A stretch of 64,000 bases of DNA. Source: an uncultured Lachnotalea sp. GTDB taxonomy: Bacteria > Bacillota > Clostridia > Lachnospirales > Lachnospiraceae. The notes beneath the pieces were generated by a model, which had not been told where the DNA came from, did no database searches, and saw only the letters and a list, made by a program, of their open reading frames with translations. The stretch is from positions 1-64,000 of the forward strand of contig CAMSZT010000005.1 in the NCBI GenBank assembly GCA_947066815.1. Direction: 5' to 3'. Shown here piece after piece: positions 41,659-49,505 of this stretch. Each line of letters begins with the position of its first letter. Position 1 is the first letter of the stretch. The position numbers and the translations under genes are program-made.

Positions 41659-41684
41659 AAAAGGCGAATTTTCGCCTTTTTCTT
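41659..41684 (+). terminator. Terminator of spoIVA
   Basis: AAAAAGGCGAA-TT-TTCGCCTTTTT: GGCGAA (41663-41668) and TTCGCC (41671-41676) with A and T tracts outside. A textbook intrinsic terminator, possibly acting both ways. Confidence 0.85.
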
Positions 41685-41709
41685 GACTTTTCAGAGAAAA
41701 ACGTATAAT
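41683..41709 (+). promoter_or_regulatory. Promoter of YheO-type regulator
   Basis: TTGACT (41683-41688) and TATAAT (41704-41709) with a 15-base spacer, shorter than ideal but with near-consensus hexamers. It starts inside the tail of the spoIVA terminator. Confidence 0.55.
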
Positions 41710-41759
41710 ATGCAAGAGAAAATTCTTTTTATGCGTGATCCTTCGACAAAAAGGTATGA

Positions 41760-41777
41760 TTTTTATCGTGATAAAAA
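41760..41777. promoter_or_regulatory. Candidate operator 2 (TTTTTATC-GT-GATAAAAA)
   Basis: Eight-base inverted arms around GT, 50 bases after the -10 box and 26 bases before the regulator start. It matches site 1. A degenerate half copy (TTTTTATGCGTGAT) lies near 41726. Autoregulation by the downstream protein is plausible. Confidence 0.45.
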
Positions 41778-41803
41778 GAAATTGAAATGGCGAGGAAAAT
41801 GAT

Positions 41804-42493
41804 GTGAAAAAGCACGCAGGCGGAAAGGCAGGTATGGCTATGAATGACGAGTTGGACAGGTATGCAAAGCTGGTCCCCTTTCTGGGGGAGGCCCTGGGGG
41901 AGCATTTCGGGATCCTCCTTTACGACATGACGGATCCATCCTGTCCGGCCGTGTCCTCGGCGAACGGCACGGAAGAGGAGAAAGAGAAGCTGCGCCCCCT
42001 CCTCCTCGAGGCGGCGGCAAGCCGGAAGGTCCGTCTGGAAGGCTATCTGGCCAATTATCCCTTTAGCTGTGAGTTTGGAAAAATGTTCCGGGTCTCCATG
42101 TATTTCCTGTCCGGCGCAGACGGCAAGGTCCTGGGGGCGCTCTGCATCTGCATGCGCTGCGAGCTGTTTTTCCAGATGGATTCTTTTGTGAAGGGAATGC
42201 TCCGGTTCCACATGGAGGATATGGATCCCGAACCTGAGATGCTGGAGGAAAAACAGGACGGCGGTGCCGGGGAGCTCTCGCTGGATGCCATCGCGGAGGT
42301 GGTACGAAGGCTTGGCGTGGAGCCGGAGCGGGCCACCCAGAAGGAGCGGATGGAGATCCTTTTCGAGCTCTATGGCATGGGGATCTACAATCTGAAAGGG
42401 GCGGTGGCCCGGACGGCAAAGGAACTGCAGATTTCCGAACAGAGCGTTTACCGCTACCTGTCGAAGCTCAGAAAAACCGGAGAGAGTTGTTGA
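41804..42493 (+). CDS. YheO-type PAS/HTH transcriptional regulator
   Basis: 229 residues. 'LVPFLGEALGEHFGILLYDM' opens a YheO-like PAS domain, and the C-terminal 60 residues are an HTH of the DauR/YheO type ('ILFELYGMGIYNLKGAVART', 'ISEQSVYRYLSKLRK'). Such proteins sense small ligands and control metabolic or stress genes. The GTG at 41804 has GAGGAAA before it; ATGs at 41834 or 41840 are alternatives. Two palindromes lie upstream, suggesting it controls its own promoter. A new promoter follows at the end of the gene. Confidence 0.75.
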   Translation: MKKHAGGKAGMAMNDELDRYAKLVPFLGEALGEHFGILLYDMTDPSCPAVSSANGTEEEKEKLRPLLLEAAASRKVRLEGYLANYPFSCEFGKMFRVSMYFLSGADGKVLGALCICMRCELFFQMDSFVKGMLRFHMEDMDPEPEMLEEKQDGGAGELSLDAIAEVVRRLGVEPERATQKERMEILFELYGMGIYNLKGAVARTAKELQISEQSVYRYLSKLRKTGESC

Positions 42494-42520
42494 CAGTCCC
42501 TTTTTGTGGTATCCTATAAA
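42490..42520 (+). promoter_or_regulatory. Candidate promoter for the membrane MutS gene
   Basis: TTGACA (42490-42495), with TATAAA at 42515-42520 (spacer 19; CTATAA gives 18). It overlaps the stop of the regulator gene and lies directly before repeat copy A. Confidence 0.45.
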
Positions 42521-42525
42521 GAAGG

Positions 42526-42597
42526 CAGGCAATTGCGAAACTCGAAATTGTAGAACAGGTCCTGAAGACCACGTCCATCCGGTTTCACGATTGTCTG
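42526..42597. repeat. Palindromic intergenic element, copy A (72 nt)
   Basis: Starts CAGGCAATTGCGAAAC and ends GTTTCACGATTGTCTG; the arms pair with three mismatches. The segment after the left arm (TCGAAATTGTAGAACAGG) resembles that of copy D (ATGAAATTGCGGAATGG). It lies in the leader between the promoter and start of the membrane MutS gene. No clear flanking direct repeat was found for this copy. Confidence 0.65.
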
Positions 42598-42629
42598 ACA
42601 GGAAAGAGTCGGGAAGGGGACAGCAGGGC

Positions 42630-44321
42630 ATGGACAGACAGACGGTAACTTATGTGGGATTTTTCCTGGCAGTGTGCGTATTTCTTTTCCTCCAGTCGGT
42701 GACCGCAGGCCGGAGGCAGAGGGCGCGGCTCAGGGAGCGGGTCCGGGATCAGTGGGGGAAGATCCCCCGGCGGGAATATTCCCTGGAGGAATTTGAAAAG
42801 ATCTCCCACTATTACAAGCGGAGGAAGGACGGCCGTTTTTTTATCGACGACATCACCTGGAACGATCTGGGGATGGATGAGATCTTCCTGCTCCTCAACA
42901 CGGCAGATTCCGCCGTGGGGGAGGAGTACCTGTACCGGGTGCTGCGCACGCCGGAATTTGACAAGGAGGTCCTTGAGGAGCGCTCTGTCCTTGCGGATTT
43001 TTTTCGGGAACATCCGGGACTCAGGGAGGAATTCAAGGTCTGCTTTGGCAGGATGGGCCGGAGGCGGCGGGTAGCTCTCTCGGATTATATCGGGAAGCTC
43101 TCCTTTCTCCCCGCCTTTCCCATGTGGCCCCACGCGGCGGCCCTGGGGCTCCTTGCGGCGGCCGTCGGTATGTTTTTCCTAAAGCCGGCCTATGGGATAG
43201 CGGCCCTGATCGGGGTGATCGTCCTCAACCTGATCACCTACTACAAATATAAAGGGGACATGGCCATGTATTTTGCCTGCATGTCCCAGGTGGCCGACCT
43301 GGTGGAATACGGCGGGCAGCTCACCCGCGTTTCCGGGGACGAGCCCATTCTCGCCCCCTACAAAAAGCTCCTCGCCGAGGACTGTGAAAGCCTGAAAGCG
43401 ATCCGCAGGCATGCCTGGATCCTGGTGGACAAGAGCGACGTGGGCGGGAACCTGGTCAAGGTGGTGCTGGATTACCTGTGCATGATGACCCACCTGGACC
43501 TGCTCTTGTTCCGGCAGATGGCGGAGACCATAAGACACCAGGGACAGGTTTTGGAACGTCTCATGGAGACCATGGGGCGGCTGGAGCTGGCCCTCTGTAT
43601 CGGCTCCTTCCGGGACCTTCTGGAGGAACACTGCCTGCCCGTGTTCCACGAGGCGCCGGAGAGGACCCTGTCCTGCGAGGCCGTCTACCATCCGCTGGTG
43701 GAGCATGCGGTGGCCAATTCCATCCGGACGGGGAGTTCCGTGCTGATCACCGGCTCCAATGCCTCGGGAAAGTCCACCTTCTTAAAGACCATCGGCGTCG
43801 GCGCCATCCTGGCCCAGACCATCTACACGGTGCCGGCGGCCTCCTATGAGGCGGACTTTTTCCGGATCTATTCCTCCATGGCCCTGAGTGACAGCCTGGA
43901 GACGAAGGAGAGCTATTATATGGTAGAGATCAAGTCCTTAAAACGGATCCTGGACGCCGTCTCCGGGGAGACGCCGGTGCTCTGTTTTGTGGACGAGGTC
44001 CTCCGGGGGACCAACACCGTGGAGCGGATCTCCGCCTCCTCAAAGATCCTGGAGAGCATGGCCGGAAAAAATGTACTGTGCTTTGCCGCCACCCACGACA
44101 TCGAGCTGACTTCCCTTTTGGAGGGCCTTTATGCCAACTATCATTTCGAGGAGCAGGTGGAGGAGGGGGACGTCTCCTTTTCCTACCGGCTGGAGGAGGG
44201 CCGGGCGGGGAGTCGGAACGCCATCCGGCTGCTTGGCATCATGGGCTACGACGAAAGGATCATCCAAGACGCCGAGGAGATGGCGGAGCGGTTCGCCCGG
44301 ACCGGGGAGTGGAGGCTTTAA
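42630..44321 (+). CDS. Membrane-anchored MutS family ATPase
   Basis: 563 residues from the ATG at 42630; the track's upstream start covers the repeat element. One N-terminal helix ('VGFFLAVCVFLFLQSV') and a hydrophobic pair near residues 165-210 ('AAALGLLAAAVGMFFL', 'YGIAALIGVIVLNLITYY') are followed by core helices and a MutS ATPase: Walker A 'GSNASGKSTFLKT' (about 376) and 'CFVDEVLRGTNTVER'. It lacks the MutS mismatch-binding N-terminus. Such membrane MutS homologues are common in Clostridia; their role is unknown. Confidence 0.82.
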   Translation: MDRQTVTYVGFFLAVCVFLFLQSVTAGRRQRARLRERVRDQWGKIPRREYSLEEFEKISHYYKRRKDGRFFIDDITWNDLGMDEIFLLLNTADSAVGEEYLYRVLRTPEFDKEVLEERSVLADFFREHPGLREEFKVCFGRMGRRRRVALSDYIGKLSFLPAFPMWPHAAALGLLAAAVGMFFLKPAYGIAALIGVIVLNLITYYKYKGDMAMYFACMSQVADLVEYGGQLTRVSGDEPILAPYKKLLAEDCESLKAIRRHAWILVDKSDVGGNLVKVVLDYLCMMTHLDLLLFRQMAETIRHQGQVLERLMETMGRLELALCIGSFRDLLEEHCLPVFHEAPERTLSCEAVYHPLVEHAVANSIRTGSSVLITGSNASGKSTFLKTIGVGAILAQTIYTVPAASYEADFFRIYSSMALSDSLETKESYYMVEIKSLKRILDAVSGETPVLCFVDEVLRGTNTVERISASSKILESMAGKNVLCFAATHDIELTSLLEGLYANYHFEEQVEEGDVSFSYRLEEGRAGSRNAIRLLGIMGYDERIIQDAEEMAERFARTGEWRL

Positions 44322-44376
44322 GGTAATAGTGAAACCACAGAATCTGCTCTATAATTTTGAGTTTCACAATTACCTG
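44320..44376. repeat. Palindromic intergenic element, copy B (57 nt)
   Basis: AAGGTAATAGTGAAAC and GTTTCACAATTACCTG pair with one mismatch in the core. The element begins inside the stop codon of the MutS gene. It is flanked by the imperfect direct repeats GTGGAGGCTTT (44309-44319) and GCGAAGGCTTT (44377-44387), 9 of 11 identical. Confidence 0.7.
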
Positions 44377-44411
44377 GCGAAGGCTTTCAAAGAGAGGAGA
44401 TTTTTGACATG

Positions 44412-44894
44412 ATGAAGGTAACCTTATACACGGACGGCTCTGCCAGGGGGAACCCGGACGGGCCCGGCGGCTACGGGGCGGTGCTCCAGTATGTGGACGG
44501 AAAGGGAGTGCTCCACGAGAAGGAGCTCTCGGCAGGTTATAAAAAGACCACCAACAACCGCATGGAGCTCATGGGAGTCATCGCGGGACTGGAGGCGTTA
44601 AACCGGCCCTGCCAGGTGGAGGTGATTTCCGATTCTTCCTATGTGGTAAAGGCCTTTACGGAGCGCTGGATCGACGGCTGGGTACGCAGGGGCTGGACGC
44701 GGGGAAAAAACGAGCCGGTGAAAAACTCGGACCTGTGGAAACGGCTCCTTGCGGCAAAGGAACCCCACCAGGTGACCTTCCGCTGGGTCAGGGGACACGC
44801 CGGGCATCCGGAAAACGAGCGGTGCGACCGCCTGGCCACGACGGCGGCGGACGGAGCGCCAGGCACCCTGCTCACGGATCCCGGCGTGTCCTAA
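44412..44894 (+). CDS. rnhA: Ribonuclease HI
   Basis: 160 residues, complete. All four catalytic acidic residues are visible: '[10 protein letters not shown]', '[10 protein letters not shown]', '[12 protein letters not shown]' and '[12 protein letters not shown]'. It cuts the RNA strand of RNA-DNA hybrids, removing primers and R-loops. AGAGAGGAG is upstream; the ATG at 44409 is equally possible and adds one Met. Repeat copy B lies in the gap before it. Confidence 0.93.
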   Translation: MKVTLYTDGSARGNPDGPGGYGAVLQYVDGKGVLHEKELSAGYKKTTNNRMELMGVIAGLEALNRPCQVEVISDSSYVVKAFTERWIDGWVRRGWTRGKNEPVKNSDLWKRLLAAKEPHQVTFRWVRGHAGHPENERCDRLATTAADGAPGTLLTDPGVS

Positions 44895-44916
44895 GGAAAC
44901 ACTGATTTTTTCAAAT

Positions 44917-44940
44917 CAACACAAAACAGAAACTGTGTTG
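44917..44940 (+). terminator. Possible hairpin after rnhA
   Basis: CAACACA (44917-44923) pairs with TGTGTTG (44934-44940) with a ten-base loop. The following TTCC is a weak T tract, so the terminator role is uncertain. Confidence 0.3.
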
Positions 44941-45015
44941 TTCCGTTTCGGAGCAGGATCTTCTATGATCTTATTAACAGCCGCGGCTGAAATAAGATCC
45001 AAAGGAGAAAGCATT

Positions 45016-45447
45016 ATGAACACAGACAAGATTTATGCAGAGAAGATCGCAGGCGAATATGCCCCGAAAGACGCATCCAAGGTGATCGCCTTAAAGAAAC
45101 TGGACAGAAAAGCAAAGAGCAAGGAGGACTATCTCCTTCCCTACCTGCAGTTTATACGTGAGAACAAAAAAGTCTACCGTGCGGACTTCCGGAATCCAAA
45201 CGGGATGCGGACAGATATACGGTATGGGAATCTGAAAAAATACATTCTTGAACCCATTCTGAAAAAATTTGAAGTCCCGGACGGGCTTCATCGCTATTAT
45301 ATCGCATATTACATAGAGGGGACAACGGCGATCATCAAGGAATGGTTAAAAGAAGACTGCGGGGAGCCCGCCGAGATGATCGCCGCGATCATAGAAGAAT
45401 GTGTCAGACCGTCCGTCGGTGCGGAGAGGAAATTGTATGGCAAATGA
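45016..45447 (+). CDS. Chimeric protein: short leader fused to TetR C-terminal domain
   Basis: 143 residues from the ATG at 45016 (AAAGGAG upstream). The first 36 residues ('MNTDKIYAEKIAGEYAPKDA' onward) resemble the start of a Lachnospiraceae membrane protein often annotated as dihydropteridine reductase. From residue 38, 'YLLPYLQFIRENKKVYRADF' to 'IAYYIEGTTAIIKEWLKEDC' is the ligand-binding C-terminal domain of a TetR family regulator. The DNA-binding HTH is absent. A deletion joining two genes is the simplest explanation. It overlaps the next gene by 11 bases. Confidence 0.6.
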   Translation: MNTDKIYAEKIAGEYAPKDASKVIALKKLDRKAKSKEDYLLPYLQFIRENKKVYRADFRNPNGMRTDIRYGNLKKYILEPILKKFEVPDGLHRYYIAYYIEGTTAIIKEWLKEDCGEPAEMIAAIIEECVRPSVGAERKLYGK

Positions 45448-46114
45448 CATTATGACCGAAAAAGCAAAACAATTTCTCGAGAAATGGAAGAGGGATTACG
45501 CCTTCAAGACGCTGGCCGGCTCCCTCCTTTCCTTCGGCGTCACCGTATTGTTTGCGTTCTATAACGGATTTCTGGGTATTCATCTGTCGTCCATATGGCA
45601 CGGCAGCATCTGCGTGTATTACCTGCTCCTCGTCACGATCCGGGGGATGATCCTGCTGGCGGAAAAGAACAACCGGGCAAGCAAGGAGCGGGCGGCCTGC
45701 AGGCGGAGGATCTTTTTTATCAGCGCCGTCATGCTGCTGGCATTAAATTTGGCCCTGATCTTTCCCATCTCGCAGATGGTCCTGCTGGAAAAGCCGGTGA
45801 ACATGGGGATGATCCCCGCGATCGCCATGGCTGCCTACACAACCTGGAAACTCACCATGGCCTCCGTCCATGTCCGGAAGCAAAGACGAAACAGCCAGGA
45901 CAATGTCCTGGTGGCAGAGCTTCGGACGATCAACTTTATCGACGCCCTGGTGTCCATCATCACACTCCAAAACACGCTGATCATGGTGAATCAGGCGAAA
46001 GCAAATACAAAGGACATGATCGTCTTATCCGCCGTCTCCTGTGCCGCGATCTACCTGCTCATCCTCCTCACGACCGTCCGATCGCTGATAAGGGGCCTTC
46101 TTATACAATATTAA
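45437..46114 (+). CDS. Multi-pass membrane protein, unknown
   Basis: 225 residues from the ATG at 45437 (GAGAGGAAATTGT upstream); the track's earlier start lies in the previous gene. Six probable membrane helices, for example 'TLAGSLLSFGVTVLFAFYNG', 'IFFISAVMLLALNLALIFPI' and 'VLSAVSCAAIYLLILLTTV'. No family that I can name. The 11-base overlap suggests it is translated with the TetR-like chimera, so the original regulator may have controlled it. Confidence 0.55.
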   Translation: MANDIMTEKAKQFLEKWKRDYAFKTLAGSLLSFGVTVLFAFYNGFLGIHLSSIWHGSICVYYLLLVTIRGMILLAEKNNRASKERAACRRRIFFISAVMLLALNLALIFPISQMVLLEKPVNMGMIPAIAMAAYTTWKLTMASVHVRKQRRNSQDNVLVAELRTINFIDALVSIITLQNTLIMVNQAKANTKDMIVLSAVSCAAIYLLILLTTVRSLIRGLLIQY

Positions 46115-46196
46115 TATTTTCGAATTTTTCCAGAAAGTTTACAACTTGTATACATCTCTGTGTTAAAATGGATCTGACGAGAGGGGATGACACAGG

Positions 46197-46850
46197 ATGA
46201 AAAAGATTTTGATCGTGGAGGATGAAGAGGCCATCGGGATCCTGATGTGCCGCACGCTTTTGTCCGAAGGCTACCAGTGTGACTGGGTGCGGACGGGGAC
46301 CGAGGGTGCGAAGCAGATCGAGAGGGCCTCTTATTCTTTGGTCTTGTTGGATATCATGCTGCCCGGACTGAACGGCTACGAGCTTTTGGAGTATATCCGC
46401 CCGCTTGGGATCCCGGTCATCTTTGCGACGGCCAAGGGGCAGGTGTCGGAGCGGGTCTACGGGCTTAAGCTGGGGGCCGACGACTACATCACCAAGCCCT
46501 TCCAGGTGAGCGAGCTTTCTGCCAGGGTGGAGGCGGTCTTAAGGCGGAGCGGGAGCCACAGGCGGACCGTGACCGTCGACGACGTCACCGTGGATTTCGA
46601 GGGCCGGTCCGTGACGAAGGGGGATGTGCCGGTGATGCTGACAGCCAAGGAATACGGCCTTCTTGCGGAGCTGGTCCTCCACAAGAATGTGGCCCTCTCC
46701 AGGGAGCAGCTTTATGAGAAGGTTTGGAACGAGCTCTATACAGGCGAGACCAGGACCTTGGACTGCCACATCCAGCGGCTCAGGAAAAAGCTGCACTGGG
46801 AGGACAAGATCCGGACCGTGTTCCGGGTAGGTTATCGTCTGGAGGTCTGA
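46197..46850 (+). CDS. OmpR-family response regulator
   Basis: 217 residues. The receiver domain has 'ILIVEDEEAIGILMCRTLLS' with the acidic pair and the phospho-acceptor Asp in 'LVLLDIMLPGLNGYELL'. The C-terminal winged helix ('MLTAKEYGLLAELVLHKNVA' to 'HIQRLRKKLHWEDKIRTVFR') binds DNA. It is followed at 26 bases by its sensor kinase. A possible promoter (TTTACA and TTAAAA) lies about 30 bases upstream. Confidence 0.92.
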   Translation: MKKILIVEDEEAIGILMCRTLLSEGYQCDWVRTGTEGAKQIERASYSLVLLDIMLPGLNGYELLEYIRPLGIPVIFATAKGQVSERVYGLKLGADDYITKPFQVSELSARVEAVLRRSGSHRRTVTVDDVTVDFEGRSVTKGDVPVMLTAKEYGLLAELVLHKNVALSREQLYEKVWNELYTGETRTLDCHIQRLRKKLHWEDKIRTVFRVGYRLEV

Positions 46851-46876
46851 TATTTTGCGGTCTGGAGGTCGGTTTC

Positions 46877-48280
46877 ATGCGGCTGTTTGTGAAAATCTTC
46901 CTTTCTTTTATGTTGGTGCTGATCTTGGCTCTCTGCAGCGTGGAGTACTGCATGGTCTCCGCAAGTTTTGAGCAGGCCCTGGAGCAGGCGGTGAGCCATG
47001 AGATGGAACAGTTCCGGTTCATCCGGATAGTGACTTATATGGGCGGCGCCCGTACCGGGGAGCAGCAGCTGGGAGAACGGAGCATGCTCCTCCTGGCGGC
47101 GGACGGGGCCGTCCTTTATCCCGGCTTTTCGGAGGCGCTCCTGAATGCCTCCGAAGGGATGGAGCAGTCCGGCAAGATCACTTATGTGGTCCGGGAGACA
47201 GAGGGGCGCCATATGCTTTTCGTGGCGGGGGAGATCCCTTCCGGGGACACCATGCAGGTCTTAAAGACGGCGGCGGATATTTCCCATATTTACAGGGAGC
47301 GGGCACTTTTAGAAAAGCAGTACGGCTACTACATCTATGCGGCCCTGCTGGTCTGCGGCCTCCTGGCGGCCGGGATCTCCTATGTTCTGGTGAAGCCTCT
47401 GAAACGGCTCCAGCGCTCGGCAGACAGGATCGCCATGGGAGAATATGCCGGCCGGGTGAAAGAGGGCGGCCGGGATGAGATCGGGGAGCTGGCCCGGTCC
47501 TTTAACCAGATGGCCGAGGCCGTGGAGCAGAAGGTGGAAGAACTCAAACTGGAAGCCGTGAGGAAGGAACAGTTCATGGGGGATTTCTCCCATGAGATCA
47601 AAACCCCCATGACAGCCATCATCGGGTACGCGGACACCCTCTACCAGAAGGAACTCTCCAGAAAAGAGACGAAGGAGGCCGCCGGTTATATCTTAAATGA
47701 GGGGATGCGCCTGGAATCCCTGGCCAAAAAGATGATGCGCTTCATCGCGCTGGACCAGGAGGACTTCTGCTTCGAGGAGATCCCGGCGGAGGAATTCTTC
47801 CAGGACATCCGCGAGACCACAGCGCCCTTTTTTTCGGACAGGGAGCGGAACCTTCGGATCTCCTGCCGGGAGGGCTGCCTCAATGCGGAATGGGATCTGA
47901 TGAAGACCCTTGTGATCAACCTGATCGACAATGCAAAGAAGGCCGGGAGCCGCCGGATCTTCCTTCGGGGAGAACCGGAGGAGGGGGGCTACCGGATCAC
48001 CATAAGCGACGACGGGAGGGGGATCCCGGCGGAAAGCCTTTCCCGCGTCCAGGACGCTTTTTATATGGTAGACAGATCCCGGAGCCGGAAGCAGAACGGG
48101 GCCGGACTGGGCCTGGCCCTCTGCAAAAAGATCGCGGCCCTCCACGGAACGTTTTTAAATTTTTACAGCAGAGAGGGAAAGGGGACCACGGTGACGCTGT
48201 GGATCCCGGGAAGGAGGGACCGCCATGCCGGCGAAGGATCAAAAACAGAAGATGCCGCACAGGGAACGGAAGCGGATTAA
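46877..48280 (+). CDS. Sensor histidine kinase
   Basis: 467 residues from the ATG at 46877; the track's 46724 start runs through the regulator gene and is not supported. Two membrane helices ('IFLSFMLVLILALCSVEYCM' and 'YYIYAALLVCGLLAAGISYV') flank a 100-residue extracellular domain. Then come HAMP, HisKA with 'FSHEIKTPMTAIIGYADTL' and HATPase ('NLIDNAKKAG', 'DDGRGIP', 'GAGLGLALCKKIAALHG'). It phosphorylates the upstream regulator. Stimulus unknown. Confidence 0.92.
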   Translation: MRLFVKIFLSFMLVLILALCSVEYCMVSASFEQALEQAVSHEMEQFRFIRIVTYMGGARTGEQQLGERSMLLLAADGAVLYPGFSEALLNASEGMEQSGKITYVVRETEGRHMLFVAGEIPSGDTMQVLKTAADISHIYRERALLEKQYGYYIYAALLVCGLLAAGISYVLVKPLKRLQRSADRIAMGEYAGRVKEGGRDEIGELARSFNQMAEAVEQKVEELKLEAVRKEQFMGDFSHEIKTPMTAIIGYADTLYQKELSRKETKEAAGYILNEGMRLESLAKKMMRFIALDQEDFCFEEIPAEEFFQDIRETTAPFFSDRERNLRISCREGCLNAEWDLMKTLVINLIDNAKKAGSRRIFLRGEPEEGGYRITISDDGRGIPAESLSRVQDAFYMVDRSRSRKQNGAGLGLALCKKIAALHGTFLNFYSREGKGTTVTLWIPGRRDRHAGEGSKTEDAAQGTEAD

Positions 48281-49277
48281 ATACCTGTCTGCCGGTCTGG
48301 GCCTGCTCCTGGCCCTTCTCCTCATCAGCAGCTTCGGCATGTGGCTGGTACAGGAATTTTTGGATCATTTTGACGGCAGGCGATACCGGGAAGCCGCCGC
48401 GGTTTCAGACGGTGCCTGGACGCAGGCCGCGGAGCCGGAGACACTCCTCCCCGCCGATGTGACCGCCGGAGACGACACGGATCCGGGGGAAGAGACCCTG
48501 AACGCGGTCCTTCTGGACGGGAACCGGTTAAATGACACCGAACGGCTCCGGATCCTGACGGAATTATCCCTGAAGCCTTACGGGAAGGCCTACAGGGATC
48601 ATCTGGAGAGGGAGCCTTTGGAGGAGATCGAGCTGACGGAAGCGGAGGCCAGGGAGAGGGCTTTTCAGTTCCTGAAGCTTATCAACGCCTCCCTTCCGTT
48701 TTCCTATGTGCAGTATCGGGCAGAGGGGGTAAAGCTGGATTTCCGGGCGGACCCTGCCCACCCTTCCGTCTCCCTGTGGGCGGCGGACTTTACCACCTAC
48801 GGATGCGTCGTACTCCTCTATCTGGACGCAAGGACAGGGCTTCCCGTCCGGTTCCGCGCCGCCTACGATCCCTTTGCACAGAAGGGGGATACGGGCCTTG
48901 TCTGCGAAAATGCGGCTGCCCTGGACATCCTGGCCACCGGCAGAAGTGTACAGACGGACAACCCGGTGTTTTTGGAGACGTTACTCTCTTATCTGGCGGA
49001 CAGCCTGAAGGCCAACTTTTATACCAACCCGATCGTGGGGAACGCTTACCCGGAAGCGGACGACGTGGGAAACATCCTCTATCTCCCGGTATCCCAGTGG
49101 ATGACGGACGATTACCGGTACGTGCTGACCTGGGCCTTCCGAAACAGCGCAGAGGCAGGAGGACACCTGTCGGAATTTGACCTGGTCCTATCTCCTATGG
49201 AAGCTCAGGAGACGGTGCGGAACATCTTCGCCGTCGAGTATGGATACTGGATGGAGATGGGGGGATCGGACGGATAG
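48225..49277 (+). CDS. Membrane-anchored protein linked to the two-component system
   Basis: 350 residues. One N-terminal helix ('YLSAGLGLLLALLLISSFGM') is followed by an extracellular domain of about 300 residues that I do not recognise. Segments 'DARTGLPVRFRAAYDP' and 'DDYRYVLTWAFRNSAEAG' suggest a beta-rich fold. It overlaps the kinase gene by 56 bases, so translation is coupled; an auxiliary sensing or feedback role is inferred. The pattern regulator-kinase-membrane protein recurs in Clostridia. Confidence 0.6.
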   Translation: MPAKDQKQKMPHRERKRIKYLSAGLGLLLALLLISSFGMWLVQEFLDHFDGRRYREAAAVSDGAWTQAAEPETLLPADVTAGDDTDPGEETLNAVLLDGNRLNDTERLRILTELSLKPYGKAYRDHLEREPLEEIELTEAEARERAFQFLKLINASLPFSYVQYRAEGVKLDFRADPAHPSVSLWAADFTTYGCVVLLYLDARTGLPVRFRAAYDPFAQKGDTGLVCENAAALDILATGRSVQTDNPVFLETLLSYLADSLKANFYTNPIVGNAYPEADDVGNILYLPVSQWMTDDYRYVLTWAFRNSAEAGGHLSEFDLVLSPMEAQETVRNIFAVEYGYWMEMGGSDG

Positions 49278-49301
49278 TCCGGCGCCTGCCTTAGAATCTT
49301 C

Positions 49302-49330
49302 TTGCGAAAGCATCCGCTTTGTGATAGGAT
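49302..49330 (+). promoter_or_regulatory. Promoter of the alaS operon
   Basis: TTGCGA, 17-base spacer, TAGGAT preceded by TG. The leader to the first start is only about 40 bases, so no T-box riboswitch is present. Confidence 0.5.
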
Positions 49331-49376
49331 AAAGAGATGGATCGAGATTTTAGAGATTGCATAGGAGGATTTTTCC

Positions 49377-49505
49377 ATGGGAGCATTTTTTTCAGAGCTT
49401 TATCAGATGGCAGTGAAGTTTGTTTTTCTGGGCGCAGTAGCCTTCGGCGGCATCATGTGCGGGATCAAACTGAGAAAACATAAGAACGCGAAGGAAGGGG
49501 AATGA
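49377..49505 (+). CDS. 42-residue membrane peptide upstream of alaS
   Basis: Too short for the ORF track. GGAGGATTTTTCC precedes the ATG. The peptide has one hydrophobic helix ('FVFLGAVAFGGIMCGIKL') followed by a basic end ('RKHKNAKEGE'). The stop overlaps the alaS ATG (ATGA), so the two are probably coupled. Small proteins of this kind ahead of alaS may be conserved in relatives; function unknown. Confidence 0.6.
   Translation: MGAFFSELYQMAVKFVFLGAVAFGGIMCGIKLRKHKNAKEGE

Noticed and set aside
46724-46876. Upstream extension of the histidine kinase ORF
   Set aside because: It lies inside the response regulator gene; the ATG at 46877 begins a normal membrane helix.
49331-49376. T-box riboswitch before alaS
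   Set aside because: The leader is only about 40 bases with no specifier or antiterminator structure.
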